64,000 nt of DNA, taken from assembly GCF_000002995.4 (NCBI RefSeq), contig NW_025062478.1:12768001-12832000 (forward strand), written 5' to 3'. The notes beneath the pieces are model-generated. The model saw only the letters and a program-made list of their open reading frames with translations. It searched no databases and was not told the DNA's origin. Of this stretch, positions 1-12,100 are shown piece after piece (within the stretch, counting starts at the first letter, position 1; the number at the start of each line of letters is the position of its first letter). Origin of the DNA: Brugia malayi. Taxonomy: Eukaryota; Nematoda; Chromadorea; Rhabditida; Onchocercidae. The translations under genes and the position numbers were made by a program.

Positions 1-3000
1 TTCATTGTTAGAACAATTGAAATGTCTTATTTGCTAAACGATTCTTTCTTTCTTTTTTTTTTTTTTTTTTTTTTTTTTCTCAAACAATAAATTAGTATAG
101 ATTTAAAATTATTGATCCCTTTCAGAGCGATTACTTCAATATTTCCTATATTTTTAATAAATATGTTTAATTTCAATTATTGCTATATTGGAATGGAATT
201 TCATACAAATTAAATACAATAAAAATTTTCGATTTTTATTTGTGTGAAAAATTTTTAATTATAATGAAAAAATTAAACCTAATGTAATTGTCTAACAATT
301 ATTATAAAATTACGCACAATACTTGTACACGAATAAAAGAAAAATGCATTTTTCAATGATATCGTAAATTTTTAAAATTGAATTATTAAAATTTTAAAAT
401 TAAAAATCTCTGTAAGATTAAACAACCAAATTTTTGTTACATTTAAAATTATAATTTTAACAAAATTTATAATTTCTTTTTTTTTTTAATAAAATTATGT
501 TTTTTTTTTTTTTTTTTTTTAAAATAATTTCTTCCTAATTCATTAAATTTTAGAATTTAGCAATATATGTCAAAAAAATTTTGCTGATAGAAAATTTTTT
601 AAAAAATAAAAAATACTATAAATATGTAAATGATATATGCAAATTTTTACAAATCTTATTATTTAGCAATTTGACTTTATGATAAATGAATTTAAAAATT
701 ATAGAAGAAATATTTTAATTTGCTTATTTCAAATGTAAACAAAATGCTATTTATTCCTCTTTCCTAACAATCATTAAATGTTTGTTAACATTTACATTTA
801 CTGAATTTAAATTAAAAATGTGAAATTTCATTGTTAAGCAATGCTGGTTAATAATTTTCATTAATAATTAATATCAAAATAAATCATAAAAAAAAAAATT
901 TTAAATCAATTTAAAATATTGATTTTCTATTCTGCCAAAAAAAAATTTTGTGAAAATTTTTATTTTTGTTAATAATGATAAAGTAGTAATCAGATTACAC
1001 TGATTTGCATTTTTTTTTTTTTTTTTTTTTTTTTATGATTAATTCAATAACCTTGAAAGTATTTCTGGTTATATTTAATTGATTTTAATCAAGGTTATCC
1101 TTTTAATTGTTATTTGTATTAAACTTTTTTTTTTTTTTCTTTCATTCTGTTGAAATATATGCAAAATTACACAAAAAAATGATTTCAATTTTTATGTACG
1201 ATTTATTGTTTAAATGAAAAAAAAAAAAAAGAAAACAAAATGCAATTCAATAAAAATAAAATTTCAAATTTCACAATATATTTGTTTATTTAATATATCT
1301 TATTACATTGGTAACCATTTTTATGCTAAAAAAAAAATAGATAAATTATTAGTTTAATTAGTTATTATTACTTTTAAAATAATGAAATTTCGAGAGTTAG
1401 ATTAAATTCAATATGACAGATTAAATTTTTTAAGACATTTAATATTTCTCATACATCAACTTTCTAGCAAATGTAATAGTATGATAATATATTTAATTTA
1501 TTATAATAATTTAAAAAAAAAAAAAAAAAAAAAGTGGAAGCATTTTAAAAATAAGAATAAAATTTATTGACAAAACATTCACAAAAGTATTATCTTTAAT
1601 TCAAAAAATTATTTTTTATTACTTTAACCGAATGCATGATTATATTACAAAATATAATGTATATCAATTCGAATAATTATGTTATTATTTAAAAAAAATA
1701 CTTTGTAAATTAAATATTAGATAAAAAGAAAAAACTTTTTTTTTTAAAAAAAAATGCTATTTTTAATTTTAATTTCGTTTTAGTTTTTTGCATCATTAAT
1801 AAATTCATTTTTTTCAAAAGCAATTCTAAAAATTAATCCATATACTACTAATAACAATAATAATTAATAGTAATAATAATAATAATGATAGTAATAACAA
1901 TAGCAATACTAATAATTAATAATAACAGCAGTAATAATAATAATAATAATAATAATAAAAGAAACTTATTTGTTTGTATAATTTATTTTCATTTCTAAAA
2001 TATAATTTAAATTACTTTTGAAATTAATCTCTTACATTATCACTTAATTATTGAATCATTCCATTAAAAATTTTTTTCTTTCTTTTTTTTTTTTGCAATT
2101 TTTTACAATTTATATTGATAAAATAAGTATGCAATGATGTCTTTTTCGTATTTTTATCATTCTTATCATTATTTTTTATCACAACATGAAATATAAATAT
2201 ATTTTCAACATAAATATTTTTGTGTGCATAAAAAAAAAATATATTTTTAATTGGTAATCGATAATCGATGTATGTTCAACTGATAATCAATGATAATTGA
2301 TATTGCATAGATCGTTCATTAATTTCCTTTTATTGATTTACTACAAAATTTTCTTTTTTTTTCCCTCCTCTACGATTAGTGTAATTTCCAGGTAACAATT
2401 TTATCATAATTTAACTGATAACATAGTGTTATCATTTTCCATTGTTTTTTAAAAAGTGATAATTTTATCTAATTCAGTCGACAATTTGACATCATTTTTT
2501 CGTTATTATTTTGCTAAAATTTGTAAAATAATAACTAATTTTCAATATTTATACTAAAAATTAATTAAAAAACGAATAAATGGTATTAAAAGAAAAAAAA
2601 TAAATTTAATTAAAAAGATGAGCAAATGGTATTTATATATACTAAAACTTAATTAAAGATGAGCAAAAAAAAAAAGGAATGGAAAAGGTTGTGGGTATTG
2701 AAATTAAATTGTTGTAATGAAAATAATTAGAATTATCATTAAATAATATAATTTTTTCTTAAAAAAAAAATAGAGAAATTATGAAGAATTTTTCTTTCAA
2801 TTTTTTCTTACAATAAAATAAAAGCGAAAATATAGGATTTAAAAGAAAAAATAATGAAAAAAAAAAAAAAAAAAAAAATGTAAATGATAGTATCATTCAT
2901 ATATTCTAATTTACTCGACTAATTGTTTAATTAAATAATTTTTAATTAATCATCAAATAGATGAATGTAAAGTTTGATTTATTTTCTGTCTTCTTTTTTT

Positions 3001-4400
3001 TTTTTTTAAATATTTCTAAAAAATTTTTAATTGATAAAAATTTAATTGATATTATTATTTTTTGATTAACTGAGTAATTTTTTTTTTTTTAGTTTATTTG
3101 AAACTATGAATAAAATATTATTTCTAACATTTATTTTAGAGTGTGTGTGTGTTTTTTTTTTTTTTTTTAATTTTTTATATAAATGTTTTTTTTTTTTTAA
3201 TTTTTATAGTGTGTGTTTTTTTAATTTTTAAATAAGAATGAAATTGTTAAGAAAGAAAATTGATGAATTTTATGATAAATGATTGCAAATGATATAATTT
3301 ACAGATAAGAGAAATATTCTTCAATTTTTTTTTCTCTTCTTTTTCTCATAATGTTAGCATTGCTTACAAAAAAGAAGAAAAAAAGGAAATTTTTTAAAAT
3401 TTATTTTTACATTTATAACATTTATGTAGAAAAAAAGAATTTTTTTTTTTCTTCATTGAATGATAATTTGTCATTATCGTTTTTTTTTTTTTTTTTTAAA
3501 AAAAATACTTTATTTTATTTTATTTTTGCCATCATTTTTTTTTTTCGATTAGTGAAATGAAGAAAAAGCTTAAAATAGTAAGTTTAGAAAGATCTTCCAT
3601 TCCTATTATCTTCCATTACATTCCATTCAATTCTCTTCCATTTTATTTGATTTCATTTTTTTTTTTTAAATTCAATTTCATTTTAATTTTTTATCACCAC
3701 TTAATTGCTATTATTCTATTCTTTTGCTATTACGATTAAATTCTAAAATGTTTTCCATTCAAAATTTTACTTATCTTTCCAGCACTTTAATAATGGGATA
3801 AAATTAAAATATGAAAGTTTATATTTGAGATATTTAAAAAATTTTTTTCCCATTATAAAATTTTCAACTTTCATAGAAATTTTAAGAAAATTTCTTACTT
3901 TATTTTCTGTATCAAAAAAAAAAAAAACTTAATTCTCTTTAAGAACAATTCCTCACTGTTCACCGTATTCAAACAATTAATAATAATAGCAAATATAAAT
4001 CTAAAATTGTTGCAACTTTTCAGTTGCATATTGTGCTAGTCTTGGACCGCATTAAAAATAGTGAAAAAGGAGATATTAACAAAGTAAACGCATGGTAGTT
4101 ATTTCTTGAGCTGTGGAGAGGATTTCCATTCTAATTGTTAATTAATTATTCTTTCTTTCTGTAATTCAAATTACTCAGTAACAGGCAATGACATTTATGT
4201 GTTCATAAATTGCATTAAATTCTTCGTGGATTCTTAAAATTAAAATTTTCGTGGAAATTCCTTATAGTTTCATTGTGTAATTTGCAAGTATTAAGAGCAA
4301 GTAAAAATTTGCAAGTAATCTTGCAATCTGCGAGATAAACAGGAAGAGCGTTAAAAATAAGTTTAAAAAATGTAATATTTAATGAAATAAATGCATTTGT
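1..4400. other. AT-rich gene-free stretch with homopolymer and TAA/AAT tracts
   Basis: No exon-like segment was found on either strand. The stretch is dominated by poly-T/poly-A runs of 10-24 bases (for example near 55-78, 1012-1034, 2858-2877) and an interrupted TAA/AAT trinucleotide tract at about 1845-1960. Near 3140-3220 there are two TG-plus-poly-T segments. Short open frames at 3351-3739 are encoded by T-runs (phenylalanine-rich) and are not credible genes. Confidence 0.7.
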
Positions 4401-4432
4401 GATGTTTTCTGTATCAACTTACATGCAAGTTA

Positions 4433-4696
4433 TTAACTTTCTCTATAATATGTAAGTATTAATGTTTCAAATTTCGTTTCAAAATCATCCTGATAGAAAA
4501 CTATCTCATAATTAAAGACTTCTGAAAATTGTTCGTAATCGCTTTTGAATTGCAGTAATTCTTTAGCTTCTGTTATCCTTGTTTTTCTTTCGTATTTTGT
4601 TTTGTTTTTTACTTTTTTATTTGTTAAATTACATACCTTTTTGTTTATTGTTTCCTTTTTTAAATTCATAAGTTTTTCTACACACATTTTAAACAT
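4433..4696 (-). CDS. Doubtful small ORF, Lys/Glu-rich, 87 codons
   Basis: An uninterrupted minus-strand frame encodes a hydrophilic peptide rich in Lys, Glu, Asn and Thr, with a C-terminal half rich in Phe/Tyr/Glu (EAKELLQF, YEQFSEVF). There is no signal peptide, membrane segment or recognised domain. An 87-codon frame is long for this AT content and its composition is less homopolymeric than neighbouring chance ORFs, so it is listed. No splice partners or conserved context support it. It may be chance. Confidence 0.15.
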   Translation of the reverse strand: MFKMCVEKLMNLKKETINKKVCNLTNKKVKNKTKYERKTRITEAKELLQFKSDYEQFSEVFNYEIVFYQDDFETKFETLILTYYRES

Positions 4697-5130
4697 TTGG
4701 TAGACTTTATTTAGTTTCCAAATTTTTTGTTAACATTTACTTGAAATTTTTTGCTCTTTCGAATATGTAGCAACACAAAATGTTGCGACAGCAAACCATT
4801 TCCTGTATTTCACAATGTAGTATTTAAGCTGGTTTTTCTTTTCAATTAGAAGTATTCAGGTAAAAAATTTTCAGTTCTTGAGGTTCGAACTTTATTTTGA
4901 ACAAATATCATTACTGTGCGTAATAATTTTGAACTATGTATAATTTTATTTTTCTGAGAAGTTTCTTTTTCTTTGGCTAATAGATCGGTAATTTTTTTTA
5001 AGATATAAAAGTTCAATTTCATAAAAGCTTATCGATTACATGTTTATTGTCATTCAGTTGATAATTAAAGCTGCTTTACAGTACATATTATTTTAGAGTT
5101 TCAACTTTTCAATACCTTCGTCATTATGTA

Positions 5131-5172
5131 ATGGAGCAACGTTCGAAAGGCCTCGAAGGCTTCATATTGAAG
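5131..5172 (+). other. Candidate short 5' exon with consensus donor
   Basis: An ATG opens a 14-codon frame (MEQRSKGLEGFILK) that runs straight into a perfect donor (AAG|GTAAGC). The local sequence is more complex than its surroundings. It could be a first coding exon, but it ends in phase 0 and cannot be joined directly to the exon at 9168, which needs a phase-1 partner. Any link to the downstream gene therefore needs further exons that I did not find. Confidence 0.15.
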
Positions 5173-5559
5173 GTAAGCTATTGTTTGTCGATAGGTCTGT
5201 CTAGATTCCTTAAAACCGTGTATTGTTAGATATAATAAGATAATTAGAGATGAATTTGACATATTGTTTTTAGTTGGTATAAATTATAACAGAGTAGGTA
5301 ATTTTACTGTATGAAAAATTTTCAAGTGTGGAATGTTACACTTCGGTTTATATTTATCAATCAATCGAATCTTTTTTATATTCACATGATTTTTTTTTTT
5401 TCGTGGGATAAGTTATATGAAGGTTTTTTAGTGCATAATCTGTGGGTCTCGAAACTGTCAATTAAAACATTAAGTAAGGCAATCGTAATCGATAACGAAT
5501 TGAATATCTATGAAACCAATAGAATTTTTGGAGTAAATCTAATTAATGGATAATTAAAT

Positions 5560-8480
5560 TAATGGACACTGTTGTGTGGCTTGTATTCTGAGTGGCTTGC
5601 AAGAAGAATTTAGTTAGGGAAATACTTCACTGCATGAAATCTAGTAATTATTTAGAGTGGAAAAATTTGAAATTCATTGGTGTAAAATAGGAGTATTATA
5701 TTTCCTTAGCAAGCCAGATTTGGCAATAATTGGATAAGAAGATGAGTTGTTTCAAACCTGCATTTCAGTATTTGTATCACATGATTAAATGATTAAATTG
5801 CTTGAATTGAGTTAGCTAACTTACCGTTATTAAATTGCCTAATTAATTTATTAAGAATTTAAGATCATTTTCTTCCCTTTTTTTGTTTATTTGCGTTTAT
5901 TTATAGATTAAAATAATCTAATCTATAAAAAAATCTGTAAAATAATCTATAAAGGTATTATCTGGGATGATTATCTAATAGAAGTCCTTTTCATAATGAC
6001 GAAGTTTGTTTTATTATTTTTTACAAAATGAAATAAATTAAATTCATATTAGACTACTTCATATATGCTTAAAAAGTTTGAAGTGAATTAGCAAATAATG
6101 ATCATCACGGCCAGTTTAATTTCAAATTTTTTACAAGACTAGAAATTGCAATTGAAGGAAATATGTTTTGAATTGGAAGAAGTTGAATAAATCATTTTCT
6201 TGTCATCGATGATGTTTCCAAAAGTTATAATGATTTGAACTTTTTTTCGAGAACGATGAAATCATTCATTTATACTTTTCTCAATCGAGCATGGTAATAA
6301 TTTTTTGGTGTTCCAGCCAGCGTCCTTGACATCTTTAAAAGATGCGAAACAGAATTTTTCGTTAAAAGAATCCATTAACATTAGTAGAAATTCTGCATCT
6401 TAATTTCAGAGACAGAAACTTTCCGATTTTCTTTGACGAATTATTAGATCATGATTCTTTAACTTCTCATTAGTCTTATCAAAAAATCTAATATAAAATT
6501 AGATTAGAATTTTGCATAAATTGTCACTTTTCGATTTCGTGTTATGCTGTTAATGAAAGATTTATGGTACAGCTATTCTTAATGAATACATACTGGTAGG
6601 TCAAATTGTAGGATTTGATTTTATCATCTTTCTCTCCTTTTATTTGGTCTTTTTTCTTTCTTTTTTTTTTAACTATTAAAAAATAATTTAACTGAGTGAA
6701 AAAAAAAAAAAAAAATGAAATAAATTGATTGAATGAATTATTTTGAATCGATGAAGATGAGATGCTTATTTCAATTAGACACAGTTACAGTAGTGAGCAT
6801 AGTAACTGTTGTAGCATTAGCATTAGTATTAGTAGTAATAGGAGTTATCTGTCTATTTTTTTATTCCCTATGAAGTGATTGATAGATACTGTAACAAGCT
6901 AGCAGTAACAACTTCTTTAACGGTTACTTTGGTTTCTTTTAAGGTTAAAGATGATCACATTTGATCTGATCACAGAATTGTAAGTTTATTTGCTATAGAT
7001 TAATTTGAATTCAAAACTTGCAAATTGTTTTAGATGTTTGAAAAATGATAATTGTTTAGTTGTTTTTGATAATGTTTAGATAGAATGGGATAGGATAGAT
7101 GGAAATAAAATAGGAAATAAAAATGTTAGAAAAAGATTGAGTTAAATACTCAAAAAAAACAAAGGAAATGAAAAATATTGAAAGAGTAATGGGACAGAGT
7201 GGAAATATGTGGTAAGAAGGAAAAAAGAAAGTTGTTAGTAAGTAAGAGAGATACATGTGAATAGTGTTTGATTCATGAAACTATTAAATAGTTTTCTAGA
7301 ATTTTCACTTTGAATGTCTTCTTTTGTTACTGTATCTGCTACTATTGTATATACATAAAAATGTATGGAGGGCTTTTTTTTTTTTTTTTTTTTTCGTAAT
7401 TTTTGAATTTTTTTTTATTATATTCCAATTGCTATAACCGCCTAATCTTAGCCTTTTCTCTTATTCTATCGTTTTTGCAATCATTTTTGTGTTCTTTGTG
7501 TTATATGTGTTCGCTAACTCTTTATAACCTTCAGAAAACTGCAATCAATCAATCAATTGTATCACTAGTTATCAATTTTTCTATGTGAATAAAGACTTCT
7601 GCATGTGCATATTGCTTGTTTGCTATGTTCTTCGCATTGTTCTTTACATCTAAAATGAAGCACACTTGAAATAATTTCATTAGTTTACGTTAAAAGTTAT
7701 TGTGATTATTTGAAATAAAATTTTTGTATTTTATGAATTTCCTCTCTATATATTTCCCATTATTAGTTATATTTTAAATTAATTTCTAACTTTATTTATT
7801 TCAAAATTATGCACACATTCAATTTTATATAGATTTTGTTTTTTTTGTATATTCAGTTTATAAAGATGATCAAAATATTAGTGATGTATGCTTAGATACA
7901 TGAGAGAAATGATTCGGTGATATTGGAAAGGCAGAAAAAATAAGATAGCTGAAAGCTTTTCTTCTCCTCTTCAATTCTACTGTATACAACAAACATTGCA
8001 AAAATCAAGAAGTGTCATCAATCCATTTTTCTAACTTCAATCATATTTTGTTTCGCTTTCGTCTCAATCTTAAATATACTTCTGCCCAGCTACTCAAATA
8101 TATTACCAGTTAGTTTAGTGGTAAATTACTCGCTCACTGATTTATGTTTCGCTTTAATTAAATTTTTCAATGATTATTTGGATATTTTATTAAACAGATT
8201 AATAATCATCATCATTGCTATTGCATTTTATACAAGTGTGACAGTTACTATATCACGTCATTGCTTTCTTACACTACCATATTTTTATTTCAACTACCAA
8301 AACGGCATCATATTTTTACTATTATTATTAACATTGTGCATCTAAAGAAAACCAGGCACTTGAATTGATAGAATTTTAATTTTCTTCCGGATCTGATTTA
8401 AAAACGAAAATAATAAATTACTTAAAATTCATTTAATTCATTACCTGAGAGAAAAAAAAATTAAAAACGTGGAAGAGAAA
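5560..8480. other. Gene-free stretch upstream of the CEP170-like gene
   Basis: No exon with supported splice sites was recognised. The segment has poly-T runs (7374-7394) and short chance frames (7056-7256 minus; 8118-8345 plus) with hydrophobic, T-run-driven translations. It may contain the promoter or untranslated leader of the gene that starts at 8.5-9.2 kb, but no definite element was seen. Confidence 0.5.
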
Positions 8481-8482
8481 AG

Positions 8483-8552
8483 ATGCTTTTCAAATTTAAT
8501 TGGTCTTTGTATACGAAACAACAATATTCCTACCATAAATATCATCATTTCG
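8483..8552 (+). other. Candidate alternative first coding exon of the CEP170-like gene
   Basis: ATG at 8483 opens 23 codons plus one base, ending at a consensus donor (TTCG|GTGAGT). The phase matches the acceptor at 9166-9167, whose exon is open from its first base only when entered with one leftover nucleotide (G + GC). Joining them adds 33 residues before the methionine at 9197. Phase and absence of stops support it. The peptide (MLFKFNWSLYTK...) is not recognisable, and the acceptor could instead receive a spliced leader. Confidence 0.35.
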
Positions 8553-9156
8553 GTGAGTTATAATTTGTAACTTTTTTATAATTTTCATAAGTTGTTAAAA
8601 AAAAAAGTGCCCATTACATCTTGTTCGGTTACTGTAAAAGAAATAAAAACAAGGAAATAAGTTTTTGGATTTTAATTTTTGAAGGAACTTGGCTGACGGC
8701 ATTACCTCTACCCTATCTTTTTTTAAAAGTATTTGAATTGTTTATGCATTTTTTCTAAGACAAGGAACATTTTATTGTAAATTTTCATTATCATATCATT
8801 TTCCTATTAGGTAGTGTCACTGATAAAGCTATTAGCTAAGGTATTAGAATGATTAATAAAGTGAGTGCTAAAGATAGCAAAGTTAATCATAGCACTGAGT
8901 CATATTTTGCGATTTTATGAGGTTGTATTAGCTTTACAAAAGTCATAAAATGAAATTCGTTTGATTTTAAATTGTAATGACACGGAATTGAAAGTGTTTT
9001 GTGAAACATTATTGATGTGATTATTCAAATATTCATGGATGCTTACAGCGCACTACGATGTTGTATGCTGGGGACTTTATAATGTAGTGTAGTGCAATAT
9101 AGATAACAAATTATAATGTGATCTAGAATTTAGTACATCAGCATCGTTTATTTTAT

Positions 9157-9167
9157 TATTTTTTTAG
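9157..9167 (+). promoter_or_regulatory. Strong 3' splice acceptor 29 nt before ATG; possible trans-splice site
   Basis: A T-run ending in TTTTTTTAG lies 29 bases upstream of the ATG at 9197. This arrangement is typical of nematode spliced-leader acceptors. It can equally serve as the cis acceptor for the candidate exon at 8483-8552. The sequence alone does not decide which. Confidence 0.4.
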
Positions 9168-9196
9168 GCCTAAACGTCGAAAACAATTTCGATAAA

Positions 9197-12100
9197 ATGA
9201 ATTCGACCGATCCGCTAAGTGTTGGTGGAAATATACAAGGAACTCAAGATGATACACCACGTAAAGTGGATACTTTCATGCAGGTGAATGACACTTTTTT
9301 CCATTCATCAAATCGGATTTCAGCAAGCGAATATGGTAATAAACATAAATGCAATGAGTAAATAAGGAAGCGAATAGGCTAATAATTGCAATATGAATTA
9401 AATGGAATTGAAGAATTATCATTTGTTGGAATACTATTTTGAAATTTGGAGCTACTAAATATTGTTCCTTTGCATTGTTGAATTTGAGTTATAAGAGCAA
9501 ACTTGATAAATTTTTTTCTTATTTTTGGTAAATTCCAACAGAATGTCTAAGAAAAAAGTACTGTGTGAATTTAGATTAGTATAGTGGGTATGTCTTTCAG
9601 CCAAATTAATAAAATCCTGAGGCATTCACATTTTCTGTATTTCTGTATGGTTTAAGTGTACATCAGAAATGATGCAAGTTTAATTGATTTTCATAATCAA
9701 TTGTCCGAAAAGAAATGGATGCAAACAAATTTGTTAACTGCATATTAATTATAGTTAAACTGGTGGTAATTTTTTCATCCATTCCATCTTTTTCACTTCT
9801 TTCAAATTCAAATTTTTTTTTTTTCCATCATGGTTAATTTCCATTATTTTTCTTCTAAAAAGTTATTACATATGATAAATTGATAAAGTTATTATATATG
9901 ATAAATCCATAAAAAGAACATTGAAAAAGATCATGAAATTTGTTAATTAATATTGGTGATTTAAAAAATTGGAAAAAGTATCATTTCTTCCATTCATTTT
10001 CATTGATGTGGAAAGATGAGATGAGTGAGCACTTTTTTTTTTTCGGAGAATTGGGTTCGTCCATTTTTGTTGCTCTTTATTTTTTCTCTCGTATTTTAAT
10101 TATATATTTTACACTAAGAGAGCAATAATCTTATGGAGGTTAACGGTTTCACCGTTTGGATATTCTTACCTTGAAAACTGAACAATGAAGATAGAAATAT
10201 TGTGTTATCTTGTTTCTAAACACTCTTACCTCTTTTCGTTTTGCTGTAGTGAACTAACTGCTCCCTGTATTTATTGGAAAGTTAAAGCGGCAAGAGATGA
10301 AAAAGATTTTTTTTATCTATAAAATTTAAAAAAGAATAAATAAATGAAAACAGTTTTTTACTTTTGCATACAATTACCACCAATAAATCTTTATATAGTG
10401 GGTGATAATGACTGGTGATATTTATCGTTTATTTCATTAATTTATGGATAACTTGACTGTTTACTGTATTCTTAGTTTCACTGTTATTATTATTATCATT
10501 CCATATAATTTATCGATATAACTTTTTTTTTTTTAAATAAAGATTTTAGAGAGTAATTAGAGTGGGTCAGTTTATTGAAATGAAATACGTTATACTATAT
10601 TGATTTTTTTTCTTTACAACTTTTATGAAAAAATATATAATTGATACAACTGACAAGGTCAATTAATCAATCTTTCCTTCCTCCATTCTTTTTCTCTCTT
10701 TCCATTACTTTATGCGTCTTTCATGATTGCATTATGGCAGTATGTTTTCATTAAGACAAGCTTTGCATATGTAATTTTATTTCAAATATTACACCATACT
10801 GATTTCTTGCTCTCATTCTTTTTCATTCTTACATTACGTTAGTAGCGTATGTCACGTTAAACGTGGTCATAAGTTAGACGTAATTATACTTCACTTCAAT
10901 CACAATTGTCTTTGAGAAAATGCATTTTATTTGTTTGTCGTTTATGTTTTTAATCCATTCTTTGTCACACTGTTACCAGCTCTTTTAATGCCCTATTTGA
11001 GCATTTATTACATACTACAAACGGACGCCATAAATAGTCGTCACACAATAGTATCCTTAACAATGGTTGATCATCCGTGTCATGTTTTAGTTATCATGTC
11101 GTTGTATTCATTCTACTTCATCTATTAATAAGCCTATTCATAGTTGATTTCATTCAATTGGTGTTTATCAGTTCGTTTCAACTTTTAAAACATATAGTAT
11201 ATATATATATATTTGCACAATTTTGATTTTTAATATTTAAATATGAAATAGTTTTAATATTTATAAGTTTTTTCTTTTTTCCTTTTGATCTTTTTTCTTT
11301 TCAATGTTAGTAAAATTATTGACGGTGACGATTAGTGACGACTAATAGCAATTAGCAGGAGAAGAGAGGATATAAGTGATTATTAGATTGATTCTTGGAT
11401 TTGTAGTAATGAAATCTACATTAATATTATGTACTTGAGCACAGTTTGTTCTATTTGATGATGATATGATGGTGCAAAACTTTATTAATTTAGTTCAGAA
11501 TTGAAGCAACGACATTGATTATATTACGCTTGCATAATTATCACTCTCATTATATGTGAGATTATTATGATGTTAACAGATATGCTAGTTATACCGAATA
11601 CTATTAATCTAAATGATCATTAATTGGCTAAAATTTCTGCATCTTTTTAGCTGGAAAAATTATTTTCTTTTTTACTGATTTGAAAACGAATATGGTATTG
11701 CCATCATATTAGTTGCTATTTTAAAAAATCAAAAAAAAATTAAAAAAAAATCAAGTTTGAAATTGATTTTATGTTCTTTTTAATTACATTCCACAAAAAT
11801 ACCTAATCTCATCGCCAGATTCTGAGCATATTTAATGGAATATGATATATGGAAATTTCTCCATTGAAGTTTAAATTCAAAAGATTTAGATTTTAGGTGG
11901 GAAAAAATTTATATTTTGAAAAAAGTTTTTTCATACCTAGTTTTCGTGTTGTTGGTTTAGAATGGTAACTTTTAAGGAAGATCTACGCGGCTTCTGATAA
12001 TTATCAGAGAGAGAATAGGCAAATCATTTGTTTTAACAATATGCTAGATTGTTCGTCAAATCTAATTACCATTTAAATAACCAAACAGGCTTTCACAAAA

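Noticed and set aside
3351..3739. Two plus-strand frames of 60-69 codons
   Set aside because: They are Phe/Ile/Lys-rich products of poly-T and poly-A runs, without splice or homology support.
4870..4895. A GGTTCGAAC word resembling a tRNA B-box
   Set aside because: No A-box, cloverleaf or terminator was found at the required distance.
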